The position numbers were made by a program, and so were the translations under genes. From Proteiniphilum sp. (GTDB lineage Bacteria; Bacteroidota; Bacteroidia; Bacteroidales; Dysgonomonadaceae): a stretch of DNA of 13,622 nt. Numbering within the stretch: the stretch's first letter is position 1; every line of letters begins with the position of its first letter. The notes under the pieces are model-generated. The model saw only the letters and a program-made list of their open reading frames with translations, was not told where the DNA came from and did not search any database. The stretch is from assembly GCA_012728465.1 (NCBI GenBank), contig JAAYFB010000133.1, positions 1 to 13,622 on the forward strand, given 5' to 3'. Below, piece by piece: positions 7,578 to 13,622 of this stretch.

Positions 7578-7586
7578 AATGGCCTA

Positions 7587-7618
7587 TTGGCATGGCGTTT
7601 TATCAATAAATAAATTGT
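7587..7618 (+). promoter_or_regulatory. Weak candidate promoter for rpoD
   Basis: TTGG at 7587-7590 and TAAATTGT at 7611-7618 are separated by 20 nt, the Bacteroidetes spacing. The -7 element departs from TAnnTTTG at the last two positions (GT for TG). Just downstream, AAGTGCACTT (near 7624) is a perfect 10-bp palindrome. The call is tentative. Confidence 0.25.
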
Positions 7619-7662
7619 GCTAAAGTGCACTTGGAATTGAAAATATAAAGAATAATATATAG

Positions 7663-8523
7663 ATGAGACAATTAAAAATTACAAAATCGATTACAAATCG
7701 TGAGAGTGCTTCCTTGGATAAGTATCTTCAGGAGATAGGTCGTGAGGACTTAATCACTGTTGAGGAGGAAGTGGAATTGGCACAAGCCATCAAAAAGGGT
7801 GACCGACAAGCCCTTGAGAAGCTTACTCGTGCTAACTTGAGATTTGTTGTGTCGGTTGCAAAGCAGTATCAAAATCAAGGATTAAGCCTTCCTGACTTAA
7901 TTAATGAGGGTAACTTGGGATTGATAAAAGCTGCAGAGAAATTTGATGAAACGAGAGGGTTTAAGTTTATTAGTTATGCTGTTTGGTGGATTCGTCAGTC
8001 TATTCTACAAGCATTAGCTGAGCAATCAAGAATAGTGAGATTGCCACTTAACCAAGTAGGCTCTTTGAATAAAATAAGCAAAGCTTTTCAAAAATTTGAA
8101 CAGGAAAATGAACGACGTCCATCTGCAGAAGAGCTAGCAATAGAGCTAGATATTTCTGTTGATAAGGTCGTTGACTCTCTTCGAGTGGCAGGAAGGCACA
8201 TATCAATGGACGCTCCATTCGTAGAGGGTGAAGATAATAGTTTGCTTGATGTTTTAATCAACGATGATGCACCTATTGCCGATAGAACCTTGATCAATGA
8301 ATCTTTACAAAAAGAGATTGATCGTGCTTTGGCAACTCTTACTGATCGCGAAAGTGATATAATAAAAATGTTCTTTGGTCTTGGATGTCAAGAGATGACC
8401 CTTGAAGAAATTGGTGATAAATTTCAATTGACTCGCGAGCGTGTCCGCCAAATAAAGGAAAAGGCAATCAGAAGACTGCGTCAAGACTCAAGAAGCAAGC
8501 TTCTAAAGAGTTATCTAGGTTAA
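7663..8523 (+). CDS. rpoD: Primary sigma factor RpoD (Bacteroidetes type)
   Basis: This is the sigma-70 group 1 factor that directs RNA polymerase to housekeeping promoters. At 286 residues it lacks region 1.1 and the non-conserved region, as expected for the Bacteroidetes primary sigma. Region 1.2 starts at [10 protein letters not shown] (17-26). Region 2 runs 57-120 with [30 protein letters not shown] and [13 protein letters not shown], including the aromatic DNA-melting residues. Region 3 is 128-205. Region 4 is 218-275 with the helix-turn-helix [20 protein letters not shown] and the basic end KAIRRLR. This factor recognises TTTG/TAnnTTTG promoters, consistent with the elements found in this window. 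It is monocistronic, with a 196-nt upstream gap holding a long hairpin and a 261-nt gap downstream. No clear intrinsic terminator follows. Confidence 0.96.
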   Translation: MRQLKITKSITNRESASLDKYLQEIGREDLITVEEEVELAQAIKKGDRQALEKLTRANLRFVVSVAKQYQNQGLSLPDLINEGNLGLIKAAEKFDETRGFKFISYAVWWIRQSILQALAEQSRIVRLPLNQVGSLNKISKAFQKFEQENERRPSAEELAIELDISVDKVVDSLRVAGRHISMDAPFVEGEDNSLLDVLINDDAPIADRTLINESLQKEIDRALATLTDRESDIIKMFFGLGCQEMTLEEIGDKFQLTRERVRQIKEKAIRRLRQDSRSKLLKSYLG

Positions 8524-8622
8524 TCTTGATACTTAATCATATTTAATGGGATAAAATTCCACACTTTATGCTATATGTTGCATTTTTTACGGAAAAGGAT
8601 TATAATTTAAATTATTTATTAC

Positions 8623-8630
8623 TATCTTTG
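8623..8630 (+). promoter_or_regulatory. Putative -7 element for ompA, long leader
   Basis: TATCTTTG is an exact TAnnTTTG match. If used, the ompA transcript begins near 8637 and has an untranslated leader of about 150 nt (to 8784), long for this window. The leader is AT-rich and ends in an A/T-rich run before the ATG. No strong hairpin or known riboswitch was recognised in it. No -33 TTTG is seen at the usual spacing. Confidence 0.5.
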
Positions 8631-8784
8631 TCCAGAGAAAATGGTAAATAGGATTCTATTTTAGATACTAACAAAGTACAAGCTTAGCTTATCTTTTAAG
8701 GAAAGCATAAAGGGTAAATAAGTATGAAATACATTTACTATTAAATCGAGTAATTATACAATTTTCTAATTAAAATTTAAAATT

Positions 8785-9933
8785 ATGAAGAAATTCAGTT
8801 TGCTATTAATTTCTGCACTCATTGCTTTCACCATGAGTGCTCAAGAAACTCAAAACGTGTCTAATGGTACTGTGTACCTAAAAGACAAAGCATCAGACCA
8901 TTGGTATATTGGTATTGGTGGTGGTACAAACCTTTACATGACTAAAGGTGAAAACAATGCTAGCGCAGATTTCGGTAAGCGTCTAGGTTGGATGGGTCAA
9001 CTAGAAGTTGGTCGTTGGAATTCTCCAAATTGGGGTGCTCGTGTTGTGATCGATGGTGGTCATATCAAGCACGTTGCTAGTAATGTATCTCCAGAGCAAA
9101 ACTGGCTAGGTGGTCACGTAGATCTTATGTATGATGTAATCAATGCATGGGGTAGCTACAATCCTGACAGAGTATATAGCTTAGTACCTTACTTAGGTCT
9201 TGGTTATATGTACGGATTGGATCAAGATTGGAAAAAACCTAGTGCAGGTGGCGTATTCAAAAGTCAAAACCAAACTCTAACTTATAACGTTGGTCTTATC
9301 AATAACTTCAAACTTTCTAAGAGTGTTGCTCTTTTCGTTGAGCTAGGCTGGAGAGTTATGCAAGAGACTTTTGACGGAAGCGGACTTGGTGGCAATTACG
9401 AGTATGACAGCATGTTCACAGGAACAGCTGGTATCAAATTTGGTCTAGGTGGCAAACAATCATTCACTCCTGCTGAGTTAATGGATTACAACCTAATCAA
9501 TGACTTGAACAGCCAAATCAACAGACTTCGTTCAGAGAACGAAAACCTAAGAAAGAGACCAGAGTCTTGCCCAGACTGTCCAGAAATCCCTGCAGCTGTA
9601 GAAGAGAGCGTTTATGTACCTAACGTAGTATTCTTCCGCATCAACTCTTCAACTATTGACAGAGGTCAACAAGTAAGCGTTTACAACACTGCTGAGTATA
9701 TGAAAGCTAATCCAAATGCATCTGTTAAGATTGTAGCTTATGCTGACAAGAAAACAGGAACTCCTGCATACAACCTAGCTCTATCAGAAAAACGTGCTAA
9801 AGCTGTAGCTAAAGCATTAACTGACGAGTATGGAATCAGCAGCAGTCGCATTTCAATTGACTGGAAAGGTGATACTGAGCAGCCATATGCTGAAAACGAC
9901 TGGAACCGTGTTGCTATCTTCTTTGCTGAATAA
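8785..9933 (+). CDS. OmpA-family outer membrane protein
   Basis: This is an abundant outer-membrane, peptidoglycan-linking porin-like protein of 382 residues. It has a signal peptide (1-19, cleavage near SA/QE), then an N-terminal beta-barrel (about 38-222) with alternating hydrophobic/aromatic strands such as HWYIGIGGGTNLYM, PYLGLGYMYGL and SVALFVELGWRV. A short coiled coil follows (about 236-257, NLINDLNSQINRLRSENENL), then a CPDCPE linker (262-267) that may form a disulfide. The OmpA peptidoglycan-binding domain is at about 277-382 with VVFFRINSSTID; Asp321 and Arg337 (LSEKRAKAV) sit at the diaminopimelate-contact positions. Codon use is skewed compared with neighbours, with Leu mostly CTA/CTT and Gly mostly GGT, a sign of high expression. 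It is monocistronic with a long leader and a strong terminator. P. gingivalis-type OmpA proteins are the closest model. Confidence 0.93.
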   Translation: MKKFSLLLISALIAFTMSAQETQNVSNGTVYLKDKASDHWYIGIGGGTNLYMTKGENNASADFGKRLGWMGQLEVGRWNSPNWGARVVIDGGHIKHVASNVSPEQNWLGGHVDLMYDVINAWGSYNPDRVYSLVPYLGLGYMYGLDQDWKKPSAGGVFKSQNQTLTYNVGLINNFKLSKSVALFVELGWRVMQETFDGSGLGGNYEYDSMFTGTAGIKFGLGGKQSFTPAELMDYNLINDLNSQINRLRSENENLRKRPESCPDCPEIPAAVEESVYVPNVVFFRINSSTIDRGQQVSVYNTAEYMKANPNASVKIVAYADKKTGTPAYNLALSEKRAKAVAKALTDEYGISSSRISIDWKGDTEQPYAENDWNRVAIFFAE

Positions 9934-9964
9934 GCATAATAGCTAAAAGGTTTTTCAAAAAAAT

Positions 9965-9995
9965 AAAAAAGCATCTCGAAAGAGATGCTTTTTTT
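9965..9995 (+). terminator. Strong intrinsic terminator after ompA
   Basis: A 7-bp stem GCATCTC/GAGATGC (9971-9977 with 9982-9988) closes a GAAA tetraloop. It is preceded by A6 and followed by T7, so the stem can extend by A-T pairs. It starts 32 nt after the ompA stop. The A-tract also makes it a plausible bidirectional terminator for the convergent queF operon. Confidence 0.92.
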
Positions 9996-10041
9996 GTATA
10001 TAATAGTCTGAATATCCAGGATTTGATGATTATTTTTACGT

Positions 10042-10151
10042 TTTACATCAATGTAAATGTCTAAAAGTCTAATGAGAGAGTGGATGTAAAATGTTAGGAA
10101 GTATTGAGATAACGAAATTAAAGATGGTATATAATAGATTATAGATAATCT
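10042..10151. repeat. Two short inverted repeats in the ompA-queF gap
   Basis: The 9934-10299 gap has no gene. Besides the two terminator hairpins it holds TTTACAT-CA-ATGTAAA (10042-10057) and AGATTAT-AG-ATAATCT (10136-10151), each a perfect 7-bp dyad with a 2-nt spacer. ATGTAAA recurs at 10084-10090. They could be small operators, but AT-rich DNA gives such dyads by chance. Confidence 0.35.
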
Positions 10152-10245
10152 TACGAATAATATTAGATTATTTTGCTGAACCTTAAATAGAGAGGTAATT
10201 GTGTTATTACTTTTAATTTGCTAAAAAGTATTGGTCAGAGGAGAG

Positions 10246-10267
10246 TAGGGAGTAAAAATACTCCCTG
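10246..10267 (-). terminator. Hairpin at the end of the queF operon
   Basis: The hairpin reads AGGGAGTA-AAAA-TACTCCCT on the plus strand (10247-10266). It has an 8-bp perfect stem, plus one wobble pair at 10246/10267. It lies 33 nt past the queF stop on the minus strand. No U-tract follows on either strand, so it may be a weak terminator or a 3'-end-protecting hairpin. Confidence 0.5.
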
Positions 10268-10299
10268 CCTATTTATAATTTTGAAAATAGATATTATAC

Positions 10300-10764
10300 T
10301 TATCTACTCAAAGGAAATGAGTGTTGGAATAATCTATCTTCTGCCAGTTTTTCAAACTTTGTGTCTGGTCGTCCATAGTTTGCATATGGATAAATGCTAA
10401 TACCACCACGTGGAGTGAATATTCCAGTAACTTCGATATATTTCGGGTCCATCAGTTTTATCAGATCCCTCATAATAATGTTTACACAATCTTCGTGAAA
10501 TGCACCATGATTTCTAAAGCTAAATAGATAAAGTTTAAGAGACTTACTCTCAACCATTCTTATATCAGGTATGTAATCTATTCTGATTGTTGCAAAGTCC
10601 GGTTGATTAGTAATAGGACATAAACTTGTAAACTCAGGTGCGTCAAAAGTTACCCAATAATCATTATCTTGATTCTGATTTGTAAATGCCTCCAATATCT
10701 CAGGCGCATAATCTTGTTTATATTCTGTATGTTTGCCTAGGAGGCTCAAATTTTCTGTTTGCAT
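10300..10764 (-). CDS. queF: NADPH-dependent preQ0 reductase QueF
   Basis: The enzyme reduces the nitrile of 7-cyano-7-deazaguanine (preQ0) to the amine preQ1, in the queuosine pathway for tRNA wobble position 34. It is the single-domain (YkvM-type) form of 154 residues. The thioimide-forming Cys49 lies in [11 protein letters not shown] with proton donor Asp56. The QueF motif [21 protein letters not shown] spans 72-92, where Glu91 is the substrate-binding residue. These three match Cys55, Asp62 and Glu97 of the B. subtilis enzyme at a constant offset of six. It is the last gene of a minus-strand unit, 44 nt after the dihydroorotase stop. No other queuosine gene (queC/D/E) and no preQ1 riboswitch is seen in the window. 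The ATG start gives a normal N-terminus. Confidence 0.95.
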   Translation of the reverse strand: MQTENLSLLGKHTEYKQDYAPEILEAFTNQNQDNDYWVTFDAPEFTSLCPITNQPDFATIRIDYIPDIRMVESKSLKLYLFSFRNHGAFHEDCVNIIMRDLIKLMDPKYIEVTGIFTPRGGISIYPYANYGRPDTKFEKLAEDRLFQHSFPLSR

Positions 10765-10808
10765 AATTAATATCTTATTTGAAAGTTGACTTGCTCTTCC
10801 TTTTTTGT

Positions 10809-12146
10809 TTATCTATTGAATGTTAGCGCCATTCCAGCTCCTGCTTCAATAATATTACCATTATCGAAAACCACATTGCCGTTTACAAAAGTCTTCTCAA
10901 TTGTGTGACCAAAAGTTTCGTCTTCGAATGGAGACCATCCACATTTATATAATATATTACCTTCAGTCACTTGATACGGTTTATTGGGGTTTACCAAAAC
11001 TAAATCAGCATAAAACCCTTCACGTATATATCCTCTGTCAGTAATTTGGAATAAATCGGCCGGTGCGTGACACATCTTCTCTACAACTAGTTCTTTAGAG
11101 AATATTCCTTTTGATGACATCTCAAGCATTGCTTGCAAAGAATGTTGAACGAGTGGTCCACCTGATGCAGCTTTAAGGCAACCACCTTTTTTCTCAGATA
11201 ATAGGTGTGGCGCATGATCTGTAGCTACTACATCAAGGCGACCATTTATTAGGCCTTGTCGTAGCTTTTGTCTATCACTCTCTGTTTTTACTGCAGGATT
11301 CCATTTTATTCTTTCTCCAAGCTTTTCATATTCTTTATCCGTAAACCAAAGGTGATGCACGCACACTTCTCCGGTAATCTTTTTATCACTCAAAGGAGAT
11401 TCACTAAATAGAGTCAACTCTTTTCCAGTAGAAATATGTAGTACATGAAGCTTTGATCCGTACTTGTCGGCAAGTTCTACTGCTTTTGCTGAAGATTGAT
11501 AACATGCCTCCTCGCTTCTAATAAGTGAGTGATACTTTATAGGAATATCCTCTCCAAATTGTTTTTTATATTTATCTATGTTAGTACGAATAATTTCCTC
11601 CTTCTCACAATGAGTTGCAATTAGGGTATCAACCTCTGCAAATATTTGTTGCAATGTTTTAGTATCATCGACAAGCATATTACCCGTAGAGGAACCCATG
11701 AATACTTTTACTCCACACACATTCTTTTTATCTATCTTGACTAGCTCTTTTATATTTTCGTTGGTTGCACCAAGATAAAAGGAGTAGTTTGCAATAGAGT
11801 TATTAGAAGCTATTTCAAGCTTTTGTTGCAGAGCATCGTGAGATATGGTTAGAGGGTTGGTGTTTGGCATCTCCATATAAGTAGTTGTTCCTCCTGCTAC
11901 TGCTGCACGGCTTTCGGAGTGTATATCTCCTTTGTGAGTGAGGCCAGGCTCACGAAAGTGAACTTGATCATCTATCGCACCAGGCGTAAGGTATAATCCC
12001 CAAGCATCAATTATTTCGCTACGTTGTAATATCTCTTCAGGAACATTATTTGTATAAATAGCCGATATACGTTTCCCCTCTATTAATACTGAGCCCACAA
12101 AGGACTTCCCTTCATTAATTATAGTTGCTCTATGAATTAGTTTCAT
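10809..12146 (-). CDS. pyrC: Dihydroorotase (class I-like)
   Basis: This amidohydrolase-superfamily enzyme cyclises N-carbamoyl-aspartate to dihydroorotate, step three of pyrimidine synthesis, in the cytoplasm. Its 445 residues fit the class I/PyrC long form. Landmarks are [20 protein letters not shown] (55-74), the orotate-site MPNTNP (93-98), [12 protein letters not shown] (145-156, with a Lys where a carboxylated Lys or Asp bridges metals), ATHCE (177-181), HVLHIST (234-240) and ATDHAPH (308-314). The HxH metal motif reads QVH, so the first His is Gln61. I recall this form in other Bacteroidetes dihydroorotases, but could not check. The GSRYI-type loop typical of allantoinase is not evident, and REPG with MPNTNP favours dihydroorotase. 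The start overlaps the upstream GT2 gene by 17 nt, so translation is likely coupled. Confidence 0.9.
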   Translation of the reverse strand: MKLIHRATIINEGKSFVGSVLIEGKRISAIYTNNVPEEILQRSEIIDAWGLYLTPGAIDDQVHFREPGLTHKGDIHSESRAAVAGGTTTYMEMPNTNPLTISHDALQQKLEIASNNSIANYSFYLGATNENIKELVKIDKKNVCGVKVFMGSSTGNMLVDDTKTLQQIFAEVDTLIATHCEKEEIIRTNIDKYKKQFGEDIPIKYHSLIRSEEACYQSSAKAVELADKYGSKLHVLHISTGKELTLFSESPLSDKKITGEVCVHHLWFTDKEYEKLGERIKWNPAVKTESDRQKLRQGLINGRLDVVATDHAPHLLSEKKGGCLKAASGGPLVQHSLQAMLEMSSKGIFSKELVVEKMCHAPADLFQITDRGYIREGFYADLVLVNPNKPYQVTEGNILYKCGWSPFEDETFGHTIEKTFVNGNVVFDNGNIIEAGAGMALTFNR

Positions 12147-12888
12147 TGTTGACTTTTGGTTTGATATTACCTCTCATTTTTCTTAATCGCAAATCAATAA
12201 CTCCAAAGAATGCTTCTCCGAATATTGAAGTGTTCATTTTTGATGTTCCTAGCTGGCGGTTTACGAAGATAACCGAGACCTCTTTAATCTTAAAGCCTAA
12301 TACAAGCGATGTGTACTTCATCTCTATTTGAAATGCGTACCCTTTGAATTTCACTTCATCAAGATTTATAGTTTCTAATACTTTACGACGATAACAAACA
12401 AAACCAGCTGTAGTATCTTTGATATTAGCACTAGTTATTAATTGTACATATTTTGATGCAAAGTATGACATTAATACTCTACCCATTGGCCAGTTTACAA
12501 CGTTTACACCAGATACATATCTTGAGCCTACTGATACATCGTAGCCTTCATCGTGGCAAGCTGAGTAAAGTCGTGGCAAGTCATTTGGATCGTGTGAAAA
12601 GTCAGCATCCATCTCAATTATATATTCATATGAGCGATTTAATGCCCATTTGAAACCGTGAATGTAGGCTGTGCCCAACCCAAGCTTTCCCTTTCTTTCC
12701 TCAATAAATAATCTATTGGTAAACTCTGTATTAATTAAGTTGTGAACAATTGCCGCTGTTCCATCAGGTGATCCATCGTCAACAATAAGTATATCAAAAC
12801 TTTTTTCAAGAGCGAAAACCGTTCTAATTATATTCTCAATGTTTTCTTTTTCGTTGTAAGTAGGAATAATAACAAGGCTATCAGACAT
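12130..12888 (-). CDS. Dpm1-like polyprenol-phosphate mannosyltransferase (GT2)
   Basis: This soluble GT-A family 2 glycosyltransferase of 252 residues resembles dolichol/polyprenol monophosphomannose synthases, which move a sugar from a nucleotide sugar to polyprenyl phosphate at the inner membrane face. Motifs are VIIPTYNEKENIE (6-18), VDDGSPDGT (36-44), the metal-binding MDADFSHDP (93-101), GSRYV (121-125), DTTAGF (158-163), the late segment R211-QLGTSKM and a basic C-terminus. No C-terminal membrane segments are present, so it is the short, soluble Dpm1 type rather than the two-TM type. The product sugar (mannose or glucose) cannot be set from sequence. It heads the minus-strand unit with dihydroorotase (17-nt overlap) and queF. 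Unlike the other GT2 in the window, its Asp motifs are intact. Confidence 0.92.
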   Translation of the reverse strand: MSDSLVIIPTYNEKENIENIIRTVFALEKSFDILIVDDGSPDGTAAIVHNLINTEFTNRLFIEERKGKLGLGTAYIHGFKWALNRSYEYIIEMDADFSHDPNDLPRLYSACHDEGYDVSVGSRYVSGVNVVNWPMGRVLMSYFASKYVQLITSANIKDTTAGFVCYRRKVLETINLDEVKFKGYAFQIEMKYTSLVLGFKIKEVSVIFVNRQLGTSKMNTSIFGEAFFGVIDLRLRKMRGNIKPKVNNETNS

Positions 12889-12909
12889 ATTATATATAAA
12901 TTTTTATTT

Positions 12910-12917
12910 CAAAATTA
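12910..12917 (-). promoter_or_regulatory. Putative -7 element of the GT2-pyrC-queF operon
   Basis: Read on the minus strand, TAATTTTG matches TAnnTTTG and ends 22 nt upstream of the GT2 start. No good -33 TTTG at 19-20 nt was found; the nearest TTG is about 24 nt away. The remaining intergenic DNA up to the tRNA promoter (12918-13038) is AT-rich with no gene. Confidence 0.4.
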
Positions 12918-13038
12918 CAACATTAATCATTAACAGTAAAACAAGATGTAACTTATCTTGCATTTTGTATGGTATTTATGAGATTATGAGACTCGAAATA
13001 AGTTTTAGAATAATATTTGAAAAATAATGATGAATATA

Positions 13039-13070
13039 TTTGGATGTTATAGAAAAAGGGCCTACCTTTG
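13039..13070 (+). promoter_or_regulatory. Promoter of tRNA-fMet
   Basis: TTTG at 13039-13042 and TACCTTTG at 13063-13070 are separated by 20 nt, a near-perfect Bacteroidetes -33/-7 pair. Transcription would start about 13077, roughly 20 nt before the mature tRNA 5' end. It is the best promoter match in the window. Confidence 0.75.
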
Positions 13071-13096
13071 TGCTCACAAAATAAGAGATAATATAT

Positions 13097-13169
<73 letters not shown>

Positions 13170-13176
13170 CTATTTG

Positions 13177-13210
13177 AAAAGGAAGTTCTAGGTTTTAGGG
13201 CTTCCTTTTT
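13177..13210 (+). terminator. tRNA-fMet terminator within repeat A
   Basis: AAAAGGAAG (13177-13185) pairs with CTTCCTTTT (13201-13209) around a 15-nt loop containing CTAGGTTTTAG, and the stem ends in a T6 run. It works as an intrinsic terminator 8 nt after the tRNA. The loop and right arm are part of the 25-nt repeat A, copied at 13296-13320, so the terminator and the repeat element share sequence. Confidence 0.7.
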
Positions 13211-13320
13211 TGATTTTATTAGTAGCTCGATGTGTTCATATTCGCCCATGGCGAACGTATGGTTCTGGTTCTGCCGTCGTCAATTGATTAAATGTAAGTT
13301 CTAGGTTTTAGGGCTTCCTT
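13183..13320 (+). repeat. Repeat A, two 25-nt identical copies
   Basis: Identical copies lie at 13183-13207 and 13296-13320, starting AAGTTCTAGGTTTTAGGG and ending CTTCCTT, 113 nt apart. The first sits in the tRNA terminator. The second ends 28 nt before the GIY-YIG ATG. A partial echo, CTTCCTTA, recurs at 13330-13337. The DNA between the copies carries repeat B and a GGTTCT-GGTTCT hexamer duplication (13261-13272), and has no gene. Confidence 0.9.
13219..13247 (+). repeat. Repeat B, first copy
   Basis: This 29-nt sequence starts TTAGTAGCTCGATG and ends TTCGCCC. It recurs exactly at 13594-13622, where the window stops, so the true repeat may be longer. Its 3' end begins a small hairpin, TTCGCC-CAT-GGCGAA (13241-13255). 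It follows repeat A copy 1 after only 11 nt. Confidence 0.9.
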
Positions 13321-13348
13321 GTATATATACTTCCTTATTAAATTTTTT

Positions 13349-13591
13349 ATGTTCACTGTTTATATTCTCAAAAGTTTAGAGTTTGAAGGTAAGACTTACA
13401 TTGGATTTACTTCAGATATAAAATCAAGATTAATTGCCCATAATCATCCTAAAAATAAAGGTTGGACTAAAAGATATCAGTCTTGGGGTATTTTGCATGT
13501 TGAATCTTATGGAACAAAAAAAGAGGCAATTGCAAGAGAAAAGTATTTTAAATCGGGTGTTGGAAGAAGGTATATTCAAAATTTACTGTAA
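13349..13591 (+). CDS. Small GIY-YIG nuclease-domain protein
   Basis: This 80-residue single-domain GIY-YIG protein is of the UPF0213/YhbQ-like size class. VYIL (4-7) and YIGFT (17-21) form the two beta-strand motifs. Arg27 (SRLIAHN) and Glu64 (AREKYFKSG) sit at the catalytic Arg and metal-binding Glu positions, so nuclease activity is plausible. It has no extra DNA-binding domain. The ATG at 13349 gives the standard start MFTVYILKS. An upstream in-frame TTG at 13319 lies inside repeat A and would add an atypical hydrophobic leader. No Shine-Dalgarno is seen. It lies between repeat A (13296-13320) and repeat B (from 13594), which begins 2 nt after its stop, just downstream of tRNA-fMet. This suggests a mobile or repeat-associated gene rather than a housekeeping one. 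Its natural target is unknown. Confidence 0.88.
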   Translation: MFTVYILKSLEFEGKTYIGFTSDIKSRLIAHNHPKNKGWTKRYQSWGILHVESYGTKKEAIAREKYFKSGVGRRYIQNLL

Positions 13592-13593
13592 TT

Positions 13594-13622
13594 TTAGTAG
13601 CTCGATGTGTTCATATTCGCCC
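13594..13622 (+). repeat. Repeat B, second copy, cut by window edge
   Basis: This copy is identical to 13219-13247 over all 29 nt visible. It starts 2 nt after the GIY-YIG stop codon and runs off the window, so its full length and what follows are unseen. Confidence 0.9.

Noticed and set aside
10218..10400. 60-residue plus-strand ORF
   Set aside because: It overlaps the 3' end of queF antisense and the terminator hairpin and has no recognisable features.
12125..12331. Plus-strand ORF antisense to the GT2 gene
   Set aside because: It is a shadow of a well-supported minus-strand gene with intact motifs.
13319..13348. TTG start for the GIY-YIG gene
   Set aside because: It would begin inside repeat A and add a non-homologous leader; the ATG at 13349 gives the standard family N-terminus.

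Overview
The window looks like a chromosomal segment of a low-GC Bacteroidetes bacterium, most likely of the order Bacteroidales. Three things point there. The primary sigma factor is a 286-residue RpoD without region 1.1. Copies of the Bacteroidetes promoter element TAnnTTTG lie ahead of most transcription units. The gene set is typical: LemA with TPM-domain proteins, a Bacteroidetes-style OmpA, and a polyprenol-phosphate mannosyltransferase-like GT2. Most genes are core or housekeeping. The novelty lies in the intergenic DNA and at the right edge.

Layout, left to right. Positions 1-466 hold no gene. They carry two 18-bp palindromes plus a degenerate third copy on an exact 42-bp pitch, then a cluster of TGTTA-N6/7-TAAC(A) dyads. 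Next comes a plus-strand cassette of lemA, a soluble TPM protein, a membrane TPM protein with a Gly-rich tail, and miaA (tRNA i6A37 synthesis). A second unit has diaminopimelate decarboxylase (lysA) 3 nt ahead of a membrane GT2 protein whose catalytic Asp motifs look eroded. Then come htrA (periplasmic protease), rpoD and ompA, each with its own intergenic region. htrA is preceded by 10-bp phased repeats. A 17-bp-stem hairpin separates htrA from rpoD. ompA has a long leader and a strong GAAA-loop terminator.

On the minus strand, from about 12.9 kb back to 10.3 kb, a GT2 (Dpm1-like) gene overlaps dihydroorotase, which is followed by queF (7-cyano-7-deazaguanine reductase). This is probably one operon, convergent with ompA. 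At the right end is an initiator tRNA-fMet with a near-consensus promoter and a terminator. The terminator sequence is part of a repeat system (A, 25 nt; B, at least 29 nt). The repeats occur once without and once with a small GIY-YIG nuclease gene between A and B. The window ends inside the second B copy, so the system probably continues to the right.

Functional links are mostly general: envelope maintenance (LemA/TPM, HtrA, OmpA, LysA for peptidoglycan precursor), tRNA modification (MiaA, QueF), tRNA-fMet for initiation, and global transcription (RpoD). The best candidate for something undescribed is the repeat-flanked GIY-YIG unit beside tRNA-fMet. The phased palindromes at the left edge come second.
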